From: Herpetosiphon giganteus
GTDB lineage: Bacteria > Chloroflexota > Chloroflexia > Chloroflexales > Herpetosiphonaceae
NCBI RefSeq assembly: GCF_016907925.1
Contig: NZ_JAFBCZ010000010.1
Location: 105,965 to 169,964 of the forward strand
Reading direction: 5' to 3'
Length of the DNA: 64,000 bases
Shown: positions 1 to 8,590 of the stretch, piece by piece
Position numbering within the stretch: position 1 is the first letter of the stretch
Layout of the letters: each line of letters begins with the position of its first letter
The notes under the pieces: model-generated
What the model was told of the DNA's origin: nothing
Databases searched by the model: none
The model's input: only the letters and a program-made list of their open reading frames with translations
Translations under genes and position numbers: made by a program

Positions 1-1130
1 AGTGGGCTACGCTTGCCCAATCCACGCAGATCCTTCAGTTCAAACACGGGCATGCCGCGATTTTCCAAGGCAATCAGCACGGCAAACGCGCCAAGGTTGG
101 TCAAGGTGTAGGCCAAAAGATAAACCGTGAAGGCGCTAATGCCTTTTTCGCTGGCAGCTAACACGCCGAGCAACATATAGCCAGCGTGCGCAATCGACGA
201 ATAGGCCAACATGCGCTTGAGGTTGCTTTGGGCAACTGCCACGATATTGCCATAAACCATGGTTGCCGCTGCAAACAGGCCAAACAGCAATTGCCACTCT
301 GGCTTGAGCGCAGGGAAGGCCACATTCAAGAAGCGCAACATGGCGGCGAACGCAGCACCTTTGGTCGCAACCGACATATAGGCGGTTACTGGCGTGGGCG
401 CGCCTTCGTACACGTCAGGAGTCCAAGCGTGGAAGGGGAACATTGAAACCTTAAAGCCCAAGGCAATCAAGACAAAGCCAACCCCAGCCAACAAAATTGG
501 ATCATCAAGTGCTTTACCAGTGCTTTGCCAAGTGCTCAATTCGGTGGCAATTTGGGCTAGATTGGTTTTGCCAGTCATGCCATAAATCAAGGCGATGCCA
601 TAGACCAGAAAGCCCGCCGCAAAACCGCCAAGCAACAGATATTTAATCGCTGCTTCGCCCGATTTGAATTGTGGCACGGCAAAACCGGTCAGCACATACA
701 GCGCAATCGACAGCGTTTCAACCCCAATAAAGATCGTTACAAGGTCGGTTGCTTGAACCAAGAACAACATCCCAGAAGTTGCAAACAACACTAAGGGATA
801 AAACTCGCCTTGGTTGAGATTTTGGCGTGGCATGTAATCAAAGGCAATCAGCAAGGTCAATGCTGTACCTGCCAGCAAAATCCAATTTACTAACACCCCA
901 AACTTATCAAACACCAACATGTCTGAAAAGCCTGAGACAGTTGAGCCATAATCCAGCGCACCAAGCGCCGCAGTCACGCCCAGCCCAATCAGGCTTAGCG
1001 TGATCAAAACCCGCCGATCCGAGGTAAACATATCGACAATCAAGACCAACATCGCCCAAATCATCAGGAATGCTGGCATGCCTAAGACTGTCCAGTTAAT
1101 CTCCGGCGTGACAAATGTTAAATCATTCAT
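1..1130 (-). CDS. nuoN: NADH-quinone oxidoreductase subunit N, 3' end outside the window
   Basis: Antiporter-like membrane subunit of respiratory complex I, which couples NADH-to-quinone electron transfer to proton pumping. About 376 codons are visible; the stop lies beyond the left edge. The protein begins MNDLTFVTPEINW and runs as a series of hydrophobic helices. It contains the FKVSMFPFHAWTPDVYEGAP stretch, with the conserved Lys and the HAWTPD motif of NuoN. The ATG at 1130 follows the nuoM stop by 18 bp, so this is the last visible gene of a nuoI-J-K-L-M-N run on the minus strand. Homology is clear; only the C-terminus is unseen. Confidence 0.95.
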   Translation of the reverse strand, partial: MNDLTFVTPEINWTVLGMPAFLMIWAMLVLIVDMFTSDRRVLITLSLIGLGVTAALGALDYGSTVSGFSDMLVFDKFGVLVNWILLAGTALTLLIAFDYMPRQNLNQGEFYPLVLFATSGMLFLVQATDLVTIFIGVETLSIALYVLTGFAVPQFKSGEAAIKYLLLGGFAAGFLVYGIALIYGMTGKTNLAQIATELSTWQSTGKALDDPILLAGVGFVLIALGFKVSMFPFHAWTPDVYEGAPTPVTAYMSVATKGAAFAAMLRFLNVAFPALKPEWQLLFGLFAAATMVYGNIVAVAQSNLKRMLAYSSIAHAGYMLLGVLAASEKGISAFTVYLLAYTLTNLGAFAVLIALENRGMPVFELKDLRGLGKRSP

Positions 1131-1148
1131 TCGAACTCACGCTCCGTC

Positions 1149-2702
1149 TTATTGGCCAGCAATCAGTGGCGCAGCATTGGCAACGAAGGCTTCAAGCGCC
1201 TTGATCGTTGTTTCCATTGGGCGAGTAAAGTATGGCGAGTAGAGACCAATTACCAACATCAAGATACAGAGTGGCAACAAAATCGCTACTTCGCGGCGAG
1301 TCAAATCGCTCAGGTGTGGCGTGCGGCGTTCGCTAAATGGCCCCGAAGCAATGCCTTGGAACATTTTGAGCAAATAGACCGCTGCCAAAATCACGCCAAC
1401 TGCGGCAAACGCGGTAAACGTCCAGCCGATTGGCGAATCGAATGCGCCGAGCATAATTAGGAATTCACCAACGAAGCCATTCAAGCCGGGCAAGCCGACA
1501 GAGGCCATCGTGGCAAATAATAGGAAGTAGACGAACACAGGCACAACTTTCCACAAACCGCCGTAATCGGCCAATTCGCGAGTGTGGGTGCGTTCGTAAA
1601 CCATCCCAATCAGCAAGAATAATGCGCCAGTGCTCAACCCGTGGTTGATCATTTGCAACACAGCGCCTTGCAAACCAACTTCATTCAGCGCGAAAATCCC
1701 CAACACGATAAAGCCCATGTGGCTGACTGATGAATAAGCCACCAGCTTCTTAATATCGCTTTGAGCATACGAAAGCACTGCGCCATAGATGATCCCAATC
1801 ACTGCCAGCAAGGCAATGGGGCGTGCCCATTCTTGGGCAACTTGCGGGAACAACTGCACGCAGAAGCGAATCATGCCGTAGCCACCCATTTTCAGCAGCA
1901 CCGCCGCCAGAATCACCGAACCAGCAGTTGGTGCTTCAACGTGGGCATCAGGCAGCCACGTGTGGACAGGCCACAATGGCACTTTGACCGCAAACGCTAC
2001 GAAGAATGAGAGGAACAGCAATTTCAATTCGGTATCCGACAAGCCAAATTGATTGATATTGGCCATCAAGGTTTGCACTTGGAAGGCTGTATCGGTTGGC
2101 AAGCCTTGTTGCGCCAAATATTTATAATTGAGCAAGCCCAAGGCAATAATGCCAATCAACATAAACACCGAGGCAGCGAAGGTATACAAGAAGAACTTCA
2201 CTGTGGCGTAAATGCGGCGCTTGCCACCCCAAATCCCAATCAAGAAATACATTGGAATCAGGGTGAATTCCCAGAAGATATAGAACAAGAACAGGTCTTG
2301 GGCCAGAAACACGCCCAACATGCCCGTTTCTTGCAACAGAATCAGCATCAAGAAGTTGTTGGTTTTGTCTTCAACATTCCAGGCACTCCAAATTGCCAAA
2401 GGAGTGATGAAGGTTGTCAGCAGCACCAACCACAAACTAATACCATCAAGACCCAACTCGTAGCGCACGCCCCAATCCGGAATCCAGCTGAAATATTCGT
2501 AGAACTGGAGTCCAGCGGCATCGTGCTTGAAATTGAACAAAATTGGCAATGACACGGCGAAAACGAGTGTGCTCCAGCCCAAGGCAAAAATTCGGGCTGC
2601 TCCGCGTTGGCCGCGCATAAACGCCAGGATGATCGCACCGACGGCAGGTAAAAACACCACCAGCGATAAGATCGTAAAACCTAAGTCGTTTGTATTCGTC
2701 AA
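1149..2702 (-). CDS. nuoM: NADH-quinone oxidoreductase subunit M
   Basis: Proton-translocating antiporter-like subunit of complex I, 517 residues, close to the usual length. About 14 membrane segments are visible. The conserved HTWLPDAHVEAPTAGS motif and KMGGYG lie near the middle, and LVAYSSVSHMGF marks the lysine-bearing helix. The start codon is a TTG at 2702, supported by AAGGAG six bases upstream; no in-frame ATG offers an equally good site. It lies 46 bp downstream of nuoL and 18 bp upstream of nuoN, consistent with one transcript. Confidence 0.97.
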   Translation of the reverse strand: MTNTNDLGFTILSLVVFLPAVGAIILAFMRGQRGAARIFALGWSTLVFAVSLPILFNFKHDAAGLQFYEYFSWIPDWGVRYELGLDGISLWLVLLTTFITPLAIWSAWNVEDKTNNFLMLILLQETGMLGVFLAQDLFLFYIFWEFTLIPMYFLIGIWGGKRRIYATVKFFLYTFAASVFMLIGIIALGLLNYKYLAQQGLPTDTAFQVQTLMANINQFGLSDTELKLLFLSFFVAFAVKVPLWPVHTWLPDAHVEAPTAGSVILAAVLLKMGGYGMIRFCVQLFPQVAQEWARPIALLAVIGIIYGAVLSYAQSDIKKLVAYSSVSHMGFIVLGIFALNEVGLQGAVLQMINHGLSTGALFLLIGMVYERTHTRELADYGGLWKVVPVFVYFLLFATMASVGLPGLNGFVGEFLIMLGAFDSPIGWTFTAFAAVGVILAAVYLLKMFQGIASGPFSERRTPHLSDLTRREVAILLPLCILMLVIGLYSPYFTRPMETTIKALEAFVANAAPLIAGQ

Positions 2703-2748
2703 GGGTTACTCCTTGTGAAGAAACAAGCCGGAGCCTGCGCTTCACGTC

Positions 2749-4800
2749 CTAGCGCAACGCAAAGAAGCCAAGCACGATCACCACACCGATCACAAACATC
2801 AGTGCATACGAGCGTACATAGCCCGATTGGAACGTTCGCAAGCCGCGACCCGACAAGCCGACAAGCTCTGCCGTGCCATTAACGATGCCATCAATAATTT
2901 TGACATCGAAGAACTTACCAAAGAAGCTGGCCAAAGCCTTGTAGGGCTTGACTAAAACAGCGTTATACAAGGCATCAAAGCCCCATTTTTCCTCAAGGAT
3001 GGCGTAGAAATCGCCGCCCCAGTGGTGCAACAGGTCGCGTTGGTTGGGCTTGATGCGCTTGTGCTTGGCTGCCCAATTATAGAGGTAGAAGCCAGCTGCA
3101 AAGGCAAGCAAGCCTAAGATCGTCACAATTGCAGCGATATTAAGGTGAAACTTGGCAGCTTCTTCTTCGACGATTGGCTCAAGCCACGTGGTTAATGGAT
3201 GCCAGCCAGGCACGTTGATCAAACCGCTTGCCAAGGTCAACAAGGCCAAGCCGATCAACGGGGCAGTCATCCAACGGCTACTCTCGTGAGCGTGAATGTG
3301 TTGATCGCGTTGTTCGCCAAAGAAGACCATTGAGATTTGGCGACCCATGTAGAACGAGGTTAACACCGCGCCCACAATCAACAATATGCCAACCGTACGA
3401 TGATCGTGATCGAAGGCATGGCCAATAATTTCGTCTTTCGACCAGAAACCTGAAATCAACGGGAAGCCAATCAAGCCCATCGTCCCGACAATATAGGTCC
3501 AGAAGGTAGTGGGCATTTTCTTGCGTAGCCCGCCCATTTTGCGCATATCTTGTTCGTTGCCAAAGCCGTGAATTACCGAGCCAGAGCCAAGGAACAAGAG
3601 CGCCTTGAAAATCCCGTGGGTTAGCAGGTGGAACATCGCGGCAACGTATGCTCCCATGCCCACAGCCGCCACCATAAAGCCCAATTGCGAAACAGTCGAG
3701 AAGGCCAGCACCTTCTTGATGTCGTATTGACCGAGCGCAATCGAAGCCGCGACCAACGCCGTTGCAACCCCAATAAAGGTTACGGTGCTTTGGACAGATG
3801 GCGCTAATTCAAAGATTGGGTGGGTGCGGATCATCAAGTACACGCCAGCAGTAACCATGGTCGCGGCGTGAATCAAAGCTGAAACTGGGGTTGGGCCAGC
3901 CATTGCATCGGGCAACCAGACAAACAGCGGAATTTGCGCCGATTTCCCAGTTACACCAAGCAACAGCATAAAGGCAATTGCCCCAGCCGCCGTGTATTGC
4001 GTGCCCATAAAGAACGTGCTGTATTGTTGCAGCGAGAAGACCGTGCCTTGATCCAAGACTTCGCGGAAGATCAATGAATGCAAGAAGGTGCCATCGGGCT
4101 TACGCGCCAAGGCATAAATTGCAAACATCGCCATCAACAAGCCAAAGTCGCCAACGCGGTTGGTCACAAAGGCTTTGACCGAAGCCCATGGTGGGTCGCG
4201 TTGTTCAAACCAGAAGCCAATCAGCAAGAACGAACACAAGCCCACGCCTTCCCAACCTAAGAACAGCATCACAAAGTTGTTGCCCATCACGAGCATCAAC
4301 ATTGCCACAATAAACAGGTTGAGGTAGACGAAGAAACGGGTCGGGCGTTCGTCGTGGCTCATATAGCCAATCGCATAGAGGTGAATCAACGTCCCTACGC
4401 CAGTGACCAAGAGCATCATCGTGACTGAAAGTTGGTCGATCAAAAAGCCGAAGGGGATTTTCAAATCGCCAAAGGCCATCCAGTTCCAATAGGTTACGTC
4501 AAACCAACGGTTATTTTCGCCCAACGTGGTTGGGGCAGGCATGCCCAGCAACTCAACGAGGGTTACCAAGGTCAGCACAAAGCCCAAACCAACCATCAAG
4601 CTCGCAATCAAGCCAGAGCGTTTTGAGGTTGGGTTATCGCCGTGGCCGTGGTGCGCGTCAGCGTGGCCATGCCCGTGATCATGCCCGTGGTCGTGGTGAG
4701 CGTTGGCACGGCTACGCCGCAAATCGTTCAACCCCAACAGGGTATTGATCACGACACCGAGCAGTGGCAGCAACGGCACAAGCCAAATTAATTCCGCCAT
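2749..4800 (-). CDS. nuoL: NADH-quinone oxidoreductase subunit L with His-rich loop
   Basis: Distal proton-pumping subunit of complex I, 683 residues from the ATG at 4800. This start has GGAG nine bases upstream; an ATG 11 codons earlier (4833) lacks a good ribosome site. Conserved features include FVWLPDAMAGPTPVSALIHA and the SQLGFM helix, with a long amphipathic C-terminal region ending in a final membrane segment. Unusual: residues 35-53, in the first loop after TM1, carry ten histidines among Gly, Asp and Ala, a pattern typical of metal-binding tracts and not of NuoL in general. Gene order and homology make the assignment secure; the role of the His tract is unknown. Confidence 0.96.
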   Translation of the reverse strand: MAELIWLVPLLPLLGVVINTLLGLNDLRRSRANAHHDHGHDHGHGHADAHHGHGDNPTSKRSGLIASLMVGLGFVLTLVTLVELLGMPAPTTLGENNRWFDVTYWNWMAFGDLKIPFGFLIDQLSVTMMLLVTGVGTLIHLYAIGYMSHDERPTRFFVYLNLFIVAMLMLVMGNNFVMLFLGWEGVGLCSFLLIGFWFEQRDPPWASVKAFVTNRVGDFGLLMAMFAIYALARKPDGTFLHSLIFREVLDQGTVFSLQQYSTFFMGTQYTAAGAIAFMLLLGVTGKSAQIPLFVWLPDAMAGPTPVSALIHAATMVTAGVYLMIRTHPIFELAPSVQSTVTFIGVATALVAASIALGQYDIKKVLAFSTVSQLGFMVAAVGMGAYVAAMFHLLTHGIFKALLFLGSGSVIHGFGNEQDMRKMGGLRKKMPTTFWTYIVGTMGLIGFPLISGFWSKDEIIGHAFDHDHRTVGILLIVGAVLTSFYMGRQISMVFFGEQRDQHIHAHESSRWMTAPLIGLALLTLASGLINVPGWHPLTTWLEPIVEEEAAKFHLNIAAIVTILGLLAFAAGFYLYNWAAKHKRIKPNQRDLLHHWGGDFYAILEEKWGFDALYNAVLVKPYKALASFFGKFFDVKIIDGIVNGTAELVGLSGRGLRTFQSGYVRSYALMFVIGVVIVLGFFALR

Positions 4801-4842
4801 AAGTTCTCCAGTAGACACTTCGGCAAGGTGCAAGGCCGTTGC

Positions 4843-5145
4843 CTAGCCCTTGAGCGTATTCACATCATCGATGTTGGTGGTCTTTTTGGCACGGAAAATC
4901 GACACCAACAGCGCCAAACCAACTGCGACTTCTGCCGCAGCGACTGCAATCACAAAAAATGTCATAATTTGGCCATCGCTCTCAGCACGCGCGCGGCTAA
5001 ACGCAATTAACGCCAAATTGGCCGAATTGAGCATCAACTCAACCGACATAAACATGATGATTACGTTACGGCGCACCAAGACCCCAACGACCCCAATCGT
5101 AAACAGAATTGCACTCAGCAACACATAAGCATTGGTTGAAATCAC
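4843..5145 (-). CDS. nuoK: NADH-quinone oxidoreductase subunit K
   Basis: Small three-helix membrane subunit of complex I, 100 residues, the normal size. The second helix holds the conserved glutamate ([18 protein letters not shown]) needed for proton transfer in the family. The start is a GTG that overlaps the nuoJ stop as GTGA, with GAGGAG eight bases upstream, so the two genes are probably translationally coupled. Confidence 0.95.
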   Translation of the reverse strand: MISTNAYVLLSAILFTIGVVGVLVRRNVIIMFMSVELMLNSANLALIAFSRARAESDGQIMTFFVIAVAAAEVAVGLALLVSIFRAKKTTNIDDVNTLKG

Positions 5146-5666
5146 GATTGGCGCTCCTCGCGGGCAACCACCCGCCGACGGGTCAGCACAACTGTCCCGA
5201 CTACTGCAATCAAGAGCAGAATAGAAATGACTTCAAAGGGCAAGAGATAGGTGCTGAACAATTTGGCGCTGATCGTGGTTGGTGCGCCAATATTGGTCGC
5301 ATCAGCAACGGGAGCGTCGATCAGCTTAGTGCCACGATAGGCCACATAGCCAATCTCGGCCAATAATGCCACCCCAAGGATGAGGCCAGCCGGCTTTTGC
5401 CAACCAATTTTCTCCTCGCCAAGCTCAGCATTTTCAGCGCCCAAAAGCATGATCACGAACAGGAAGAGCACCATAATCGCGCCAGCATAAACCGTCACTT
5501 GAACTGCACCGAGAAACGGCGCGCGCAGCAAAAAATATAAAATGGCGACCGAGCAGAAATTCAAAATCAAAAACAGCGCACTATGCACTGCATTGCTGCT
5601 CAGCACCATTGCCAAGGCTGCCCCCACCGCCACAATGGCCGTGGTGATAAACAAAAATGTTTCCAT
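5142..5666 (-). CDS. nuoJ: NADH-quinone oxidoreductase subunit J
   Basis: Membrane subunit of complex I, 174 residues from the ATG at 5666 (GGGAG five bases upstream). A GTG two codons earlier overlaps that Shine-Dalgarno and is less likely. Five hydrophobic segments are visible, with the family-typical [10 protein letters not shown] and the Gly-rich [18 protein letters not shown] of TM3. It overlaps nuoK by four bases. A 178 bp gap carrying heptad repeats separates it from nuoI. Confidence 0.94.
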   Translation of the reverse strand: METFLFITTAIVAVGAALAMVLSSNAVHSALFLILNFCSVAILYFLLRAPFLGAVQVTVYAGAIMVLFLFVIMLLGAENAELGEEKIGWQKPAGLILGVALLAEIGYVAYRGTKLIDAPVADATNIGAPTTISAKLFSTYLLPFEVISILLLIAVVGTVVLTRRRVVAREERQS

Positions 5667-5844
5667 GGACACTCCCAGATAAAGGATGAAGGATGAGGGA
5701 TGAATTCAAACCCCGTTGGCACGCCCTTCACACTTTGAACCGTTGGCTACCCTAAACTATAAAGTAGAAGCTTGGACGCTGAGGAAGCAAATTTAGCCTC
5801 GATTAGCCCATCCTTCATACTTCATCCTTCATACTTCATACCTT
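5667..5844. repeat. nuoI-nuoJ gap bracketed by inverted heptad repeats
   Basis: The gap inside the nuo run has GGATGAA-type heptads at about 5683-5705 and the same heptads in the opposite orientation at about 5809-5842. They enclose roughly 100 bp with no open reading frame. The arrangement resembles the inverted brackets seen around the two GxxExxY genes, but without a gene. Confidence 0.7.
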
Positions 5845-6351
5845 TTATAGGTCTATTTGGGCCGGTGGGTTAAGTTGTTTGCCAGTTTGTTGCAAGACTG
5901 GTGGCACTTCGCCGTGGCCTTTATCGACCGGCACCAACAACATATCTTGGGTGTAAATCGAGGCGCGGCGATCGTAGAAGGCTAATTCATATTGGTGCTC
6001 AAGCACAATTGCGTTGGTTGGGCAGGCATCTTCGCAATAGCCACAAAAAATACAACGCAACATATTAATTTCATACACCGCCGCATGACGCTCGCCTGCA
6101 GAGCGTGGCTTAGCCGGATCGTTCTGGCCAGGCACAACATAAATTGCATCAGCAGGACAAGCAGCAGCACACAGCGAACACCCAATACACCGCTCTAAAC
6201 CATTAGCAAAACGCTTCAGTTCATGCCGCCCCCGGAAGCGCTCGCGGACAGGCCGTTTGACCTCAGGATATTCAACGGTCACAGGCTTTTTGAAGAGATA
6301 TTTCGCCGTGGTTTTGAGACCCTTAAAATAGGCCATCGTTCCTTTCAGCAT
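5845..6351 (-). CDS. nuoI: NADH-quinone oxidoreductase subunit I, 2x[4Fe-4S] ferredoxin subunit
   Basis: Peripheral-arm subunit of complex I carrying clusters N6a and N6b, 168 residues. Two CxxCxxCxxxCP motifs are visible: CIGCSLCAAACP and CIFCGYCEDACP. The ATG at 6351 has AAGGA seven bases upstream; a second ATG at 6336 is possible. It is the first gene of the visible nuo run. The upstream 492 bp is repeat-filled, so the other complex I genes (nuoA-H) must lie elsewhere or beyond the left edge. Confidence 0.95.
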   Translation of the reverse strand: MLKGTMAYFKGLKTTAKYLFKKPVTVEYPEVKRPVRERFRGRHELKRFANGLERCIGCSLCAAACPADAIYVVPGQNDPAKPRSAGERHAAVYEINMLRCIFCGYCEDACPTNAIVLEHQYELAFYDRRASIYTQDMLLVPVDKGHGEVPPVLQQTGKQLNPPAQIDL

Positions 6352-6843
6352 TGGCGATTCCTTTCTCGGTGCGTGACTCCCATGGCGTTCACGCCAAAAC
6401 CGCCACTGTGCGTCAAGCGGCGGTGCAATGTTTTTCGAATCGGTGCCGTCGCGGGCGTGTTTATTTTATCACAATCTCTTGATAAGCCAAACAGGATGAG
6501 AAAAGGATGAAGGACGAATTATGCGGGAGGAAATTAAGAACATAGAGCAGAGAACAGAGAACATAGGGCTAAGGATGAATTATGAATTATGCGGGAGGAA
6601 AAGAAGAACATAGAGCATAGGATAAGGATGAGGGATGAAGGATGAAGGATGAAATACCAAATCAAAGGTCAAAAGTCAAAACTCAAAAGCGCGATCAAAA
6701 AAGGCTACTGGCTATCGCGAATGAATTTCATACGAGAAACCTTCCGATAGCCAAAAGCCTCTAGCCTATCGCCCTTCGTGGCCCTTCGCGCCCTTCGCGG
6801 TTTCCGTACTTCGTGGCCCTTCGTGTCCTTCGTGGATCAAAAC
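6352..6843. repeat. Intergenic island of several short-period repeat families
   Basis: No gene is visible in these 492 bp. From left to right there are heptad tracts of the GGATGAA and ATAGAGCA types (about 6501-6655), a CAAAAGT-type tract (about 6659-6692), inverted fragments of a GCTATCG/CGATAGC pair, and a 9 bp-period CTTCGTGGC-type tract (about 6775-6838). The last 20 bp (6819-6838) are the exact reverse complement of 29926-29945, which gives this element a defined end. Confidence 0.75.
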
Positions 6844-8052
6844 CTAGCCAACGATTTCTTGCTCGTTCCAACCTGCAAACGGATCATCGATTTGCCAAAA
6901 TTTGGCTGGTTGCTGCCATTCTTGATCTGTCAGTAAACAAGCATCCAATTGCTGTTGCAACCAAGCCTGATCAAAATCTTGGCCAATAAAGACTAATTCC
7001 TGGCGACGATCGCCAACGTGTTCATCCCACAAGGCCTCAATTTCAGCTCGTTCCTCGGCGGTTTCCGGCCACTCGCTTTGATCGCTATCGGCCCACCATT
7101 CGCCAGCAGGCTCGACGCGACAATTTTGACCAGCCTGCGAGAGCAGGCCAGCAGTTGTTGGCTGCGAAATCACCCAAAAGAAACCTTTGGCCCGAATCAC
7201 GCCATGCCAATCGCTATTCACAAAGTCCCAAAAGCGTTGGGCCGAAAATGGTCGGCGTGCCCGATAAACCCAACTGTGAATGCCATATTCCTCAGTTTCG
7301 GGCGTGTGCTCACCGCGTAATTCGGCCAGCCAGCCAGGCGCAGCACTCGCTTGATCAAAATCAAACAAACCAGTATTGAGAATTGCGGCGAGCGGCACAT
7401 TGCCATGAGTTGCATGCACAATTTGAGCCTGCGGATTAAGCGTGCTCAATAATTCGTGCAAATGGGTTAGCTCTTCAGCACGAATCAAATCGGTTTTGTT
7501 AATCACCAACACATTGCAAAACTCAACCTGATCGATCAACAGATCAACCAAGGTGCGTTCGTCAGCCTCATCAATTGCCAAATCGCGGTCGCGCAAATCG
7601 TGAGCAGCATTGAAATCGTGCAAAAAATTAAGTGCATCAACTACCGTCACCAGCGTATCGAGTTTGGCAATTTCAGCCAAACTCACCCCCGATTCATCCT
7701 CGAAAGTAAAGGTTTCGGCCACAGGCAAGGGTTCGGAGATTCCTGTTGATTCGATCAGCAGATAATCGAAACGCCCAGCGCGAGCCAATTTACCAACTTC
7801 AAGCAGCAAATCTTCACGCAAGGTACAGCAAATACAACCATTGCTAAGCTCGACCAATTGTTCTTCAACCCGATTGAGCGCCAGCTCGCCATGGCCCACC
7901 AAGCGCGCATCGATATTCACTTCGCTCATATCATTAACGATCACGGCCACCCGCAGCCCTTGGCGATTGGCCAAAATATGATTAAGTAAGGTGGTTTTTC
8001 CTGCCCCGAGAAAGCCCGAAAGCACAGTTACTGGAAGCGGCAACTTCGACAT
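6844..8052 (-). CDS. CobW/COG0523-family GTPase, probable metal chaperone
   Basis: G3E GTPase of the CobW/YeiR/ZNG1 family, 402 residues. These proteins bind GTP and hand metal, often zinc, to target enzymes. The Walker [10 protein letters not shown] is near the N-terminus, the CxCC metal motif appears as [10 protein letters not shown], and NKTDL is the GTP-specificity motif; a CobW C-terminal domain follows. The ATG at 8052 has AAGGA nine bases upstream; a TTG 11 codons earlier would lie within the operator-like dyad. A 15 bp Fur-family-like box sits just upstream. COG0523 genes under Zur control are well known, so a role in zinc shortage is a reasonable inference. Metal specificity cannot be read from the sequence. 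Confidence 0.9.
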   Translation of the reverse strand: MSKLPLPVTVLSGFLGAGKTTLLNHILANRQGLRVAVIVNDMSEVNIDARLVGHGELALNRVEEQLVELSNGCICCTLREDLLLEVGKLARAGRFDYLLIESTGISEPLPVAETFTFEDESGVSLAEIAKLDTLVTVVDALNFLHDFNAAHDLRDRDLAIDEADERTLVDLLIDQVEFCNVLVINKTDLIRAEELTHLHELLSTLNPQAQIVHATHGNVPLAAILNTGLFDFDQASAAPGWLAELRGEHTPETEEYGIHSWVYRARRPFSAQRFWDFVNSDWHGVIRAKGFFWVISQPTTAGLLSQAGQNCRVEPAGEWWADSDQSEWPETAEERAEIEALWDEHVGDRRQELVFIGQDFDQAWLQQQLDACLLTDQEWQQPAKFWQIDDPFAGWNEQEIVG

Positions 8053-8076
8053 GAAGTATAATCCTTGTTTATTTAT

Positions 8077-8117
8077 TGATACCAAGTATCATTATAATCG
8101 ATTTTTGAATTCGTCAA
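8077..8117 (-). promoter_or_regulatory. Promoter and Fur/Zur-like operator of the CobW gene
   Basis: The dyad TGATACCAAGTATCA (8077-8091) fits the 7-1-7 layout of Fur-family boxes and matches TGATAATNATTATCA at 11 of 14 defined positions. It lies immediately downstream of a TATAAT (8091-8096, minus strand), with a possible TTGACG (8112-8117) 15 bp upstream. Binding here would cover the start of transcription, as expected for a repressor. Confidence 0.6.
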
Positions 8118-8124
8118 GCAACAT

Positions 8125-8153
8125 TTGACAAAACCCGCCAATTAGGCTATACT
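8125..8153 (+). promoter_or_regulatory. Promoter of the tRNA-Asn pair
   Basis: TTGACA (8125-8130) and TATACT (8148-8153) are separated by 17 bp and lie 43 bp before the first tRNA-Asn. This is a near-consensus housekeeping promoter, divergent from the CobW gene. Confidence 0.8.
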
Positions 8154-8196
8154 TCAGCACTGTTGAACGGCAAAATTGCCGAAAGCAAACAAATAA

Positions 8197-8272
8197 TCCC
8201 TGATAGCTCAGTTGGTAGAGCAATTGACTGTTAATCAATGGGTCCTAGGTTCGAGTCCTAGTCAGGGAGCCA
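8197..8272 (+). tRNA. tRNA-Asn (GTT)
   Basis: A 76-base cloverleaf with encoded CCA. The acceptor stem TCCCTGA pairs with TCAGGGA, the T arm holds GGTTCGAGTCC, and the anticodon GTT is at 8230-8232 in a loop closed by ATTGA/TCAAT. Confidence 0.97.
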
Positions 8273-8292
8273 CTTCTTTTGACAATTGATAA

Positions 8293-8368
8293 TCCCTGAT
8301 AGCTCAGTTGGTAGAGCGGTTGACTGTTAATCAGCATGTCCTAGGTTCGAGTCCTAGTCAGGGAGCCA
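8293..8368 (+). tRNA. tRNA-Asn (GTT), second copy
   Basis: Near-identical tandem copy 20 bp downstream of the first, with encoded CCA. The differences cluster in the anticodon stem (GTTGA/TCAGC, including one G-U pair) and adjacent bases. The anticodon is again GTT. Confidence 0.97.
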
Positions 8369-8375
8369 CAACCAT

Positions 8376-8407
8376 AAACACCCATCTGAGATTTCAGATG
8401 GGTGTTT
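8376..8407 (+). terminator. Terminator hairpin after the tRNA-Asn pair
   Basis: A perfect 14 bp stem (AAACACCCATCTGA and its complement) with a GATT loop lies directly after the second tRNA. The right arm ends in TTT followed by ATCATTT. Confidence 0.85.
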
Positions 8408-8590
8408 ATCATTTAATAAATCCACGCTTTATCACGCAATAGCTTCGCCAAATTCATGCCCAACAATCAGCCATCTGACGATTGCGGTACACTATAACCC
8501 AGCATTATTCTCAATTATCAAAGACTCTTGGGGTTTCGCTGACGAGCATTTAATGGGTGAATCGTTAGCTCGGACTAATGAAAGGATACT

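Noticed and set aside
2049..2552. 167-residue plus-strand frame in nuoM
   Set aside because: Shadow of nuoM; rich in Gln, His and Asn as expected from antisense reading of hydrophobic codons.
8376..8407. tRNA-associated attachment site or integrated element
   Set aside because: The hairpin is a plain terminator; no integrase or duplicated tRNA 3' end was found.
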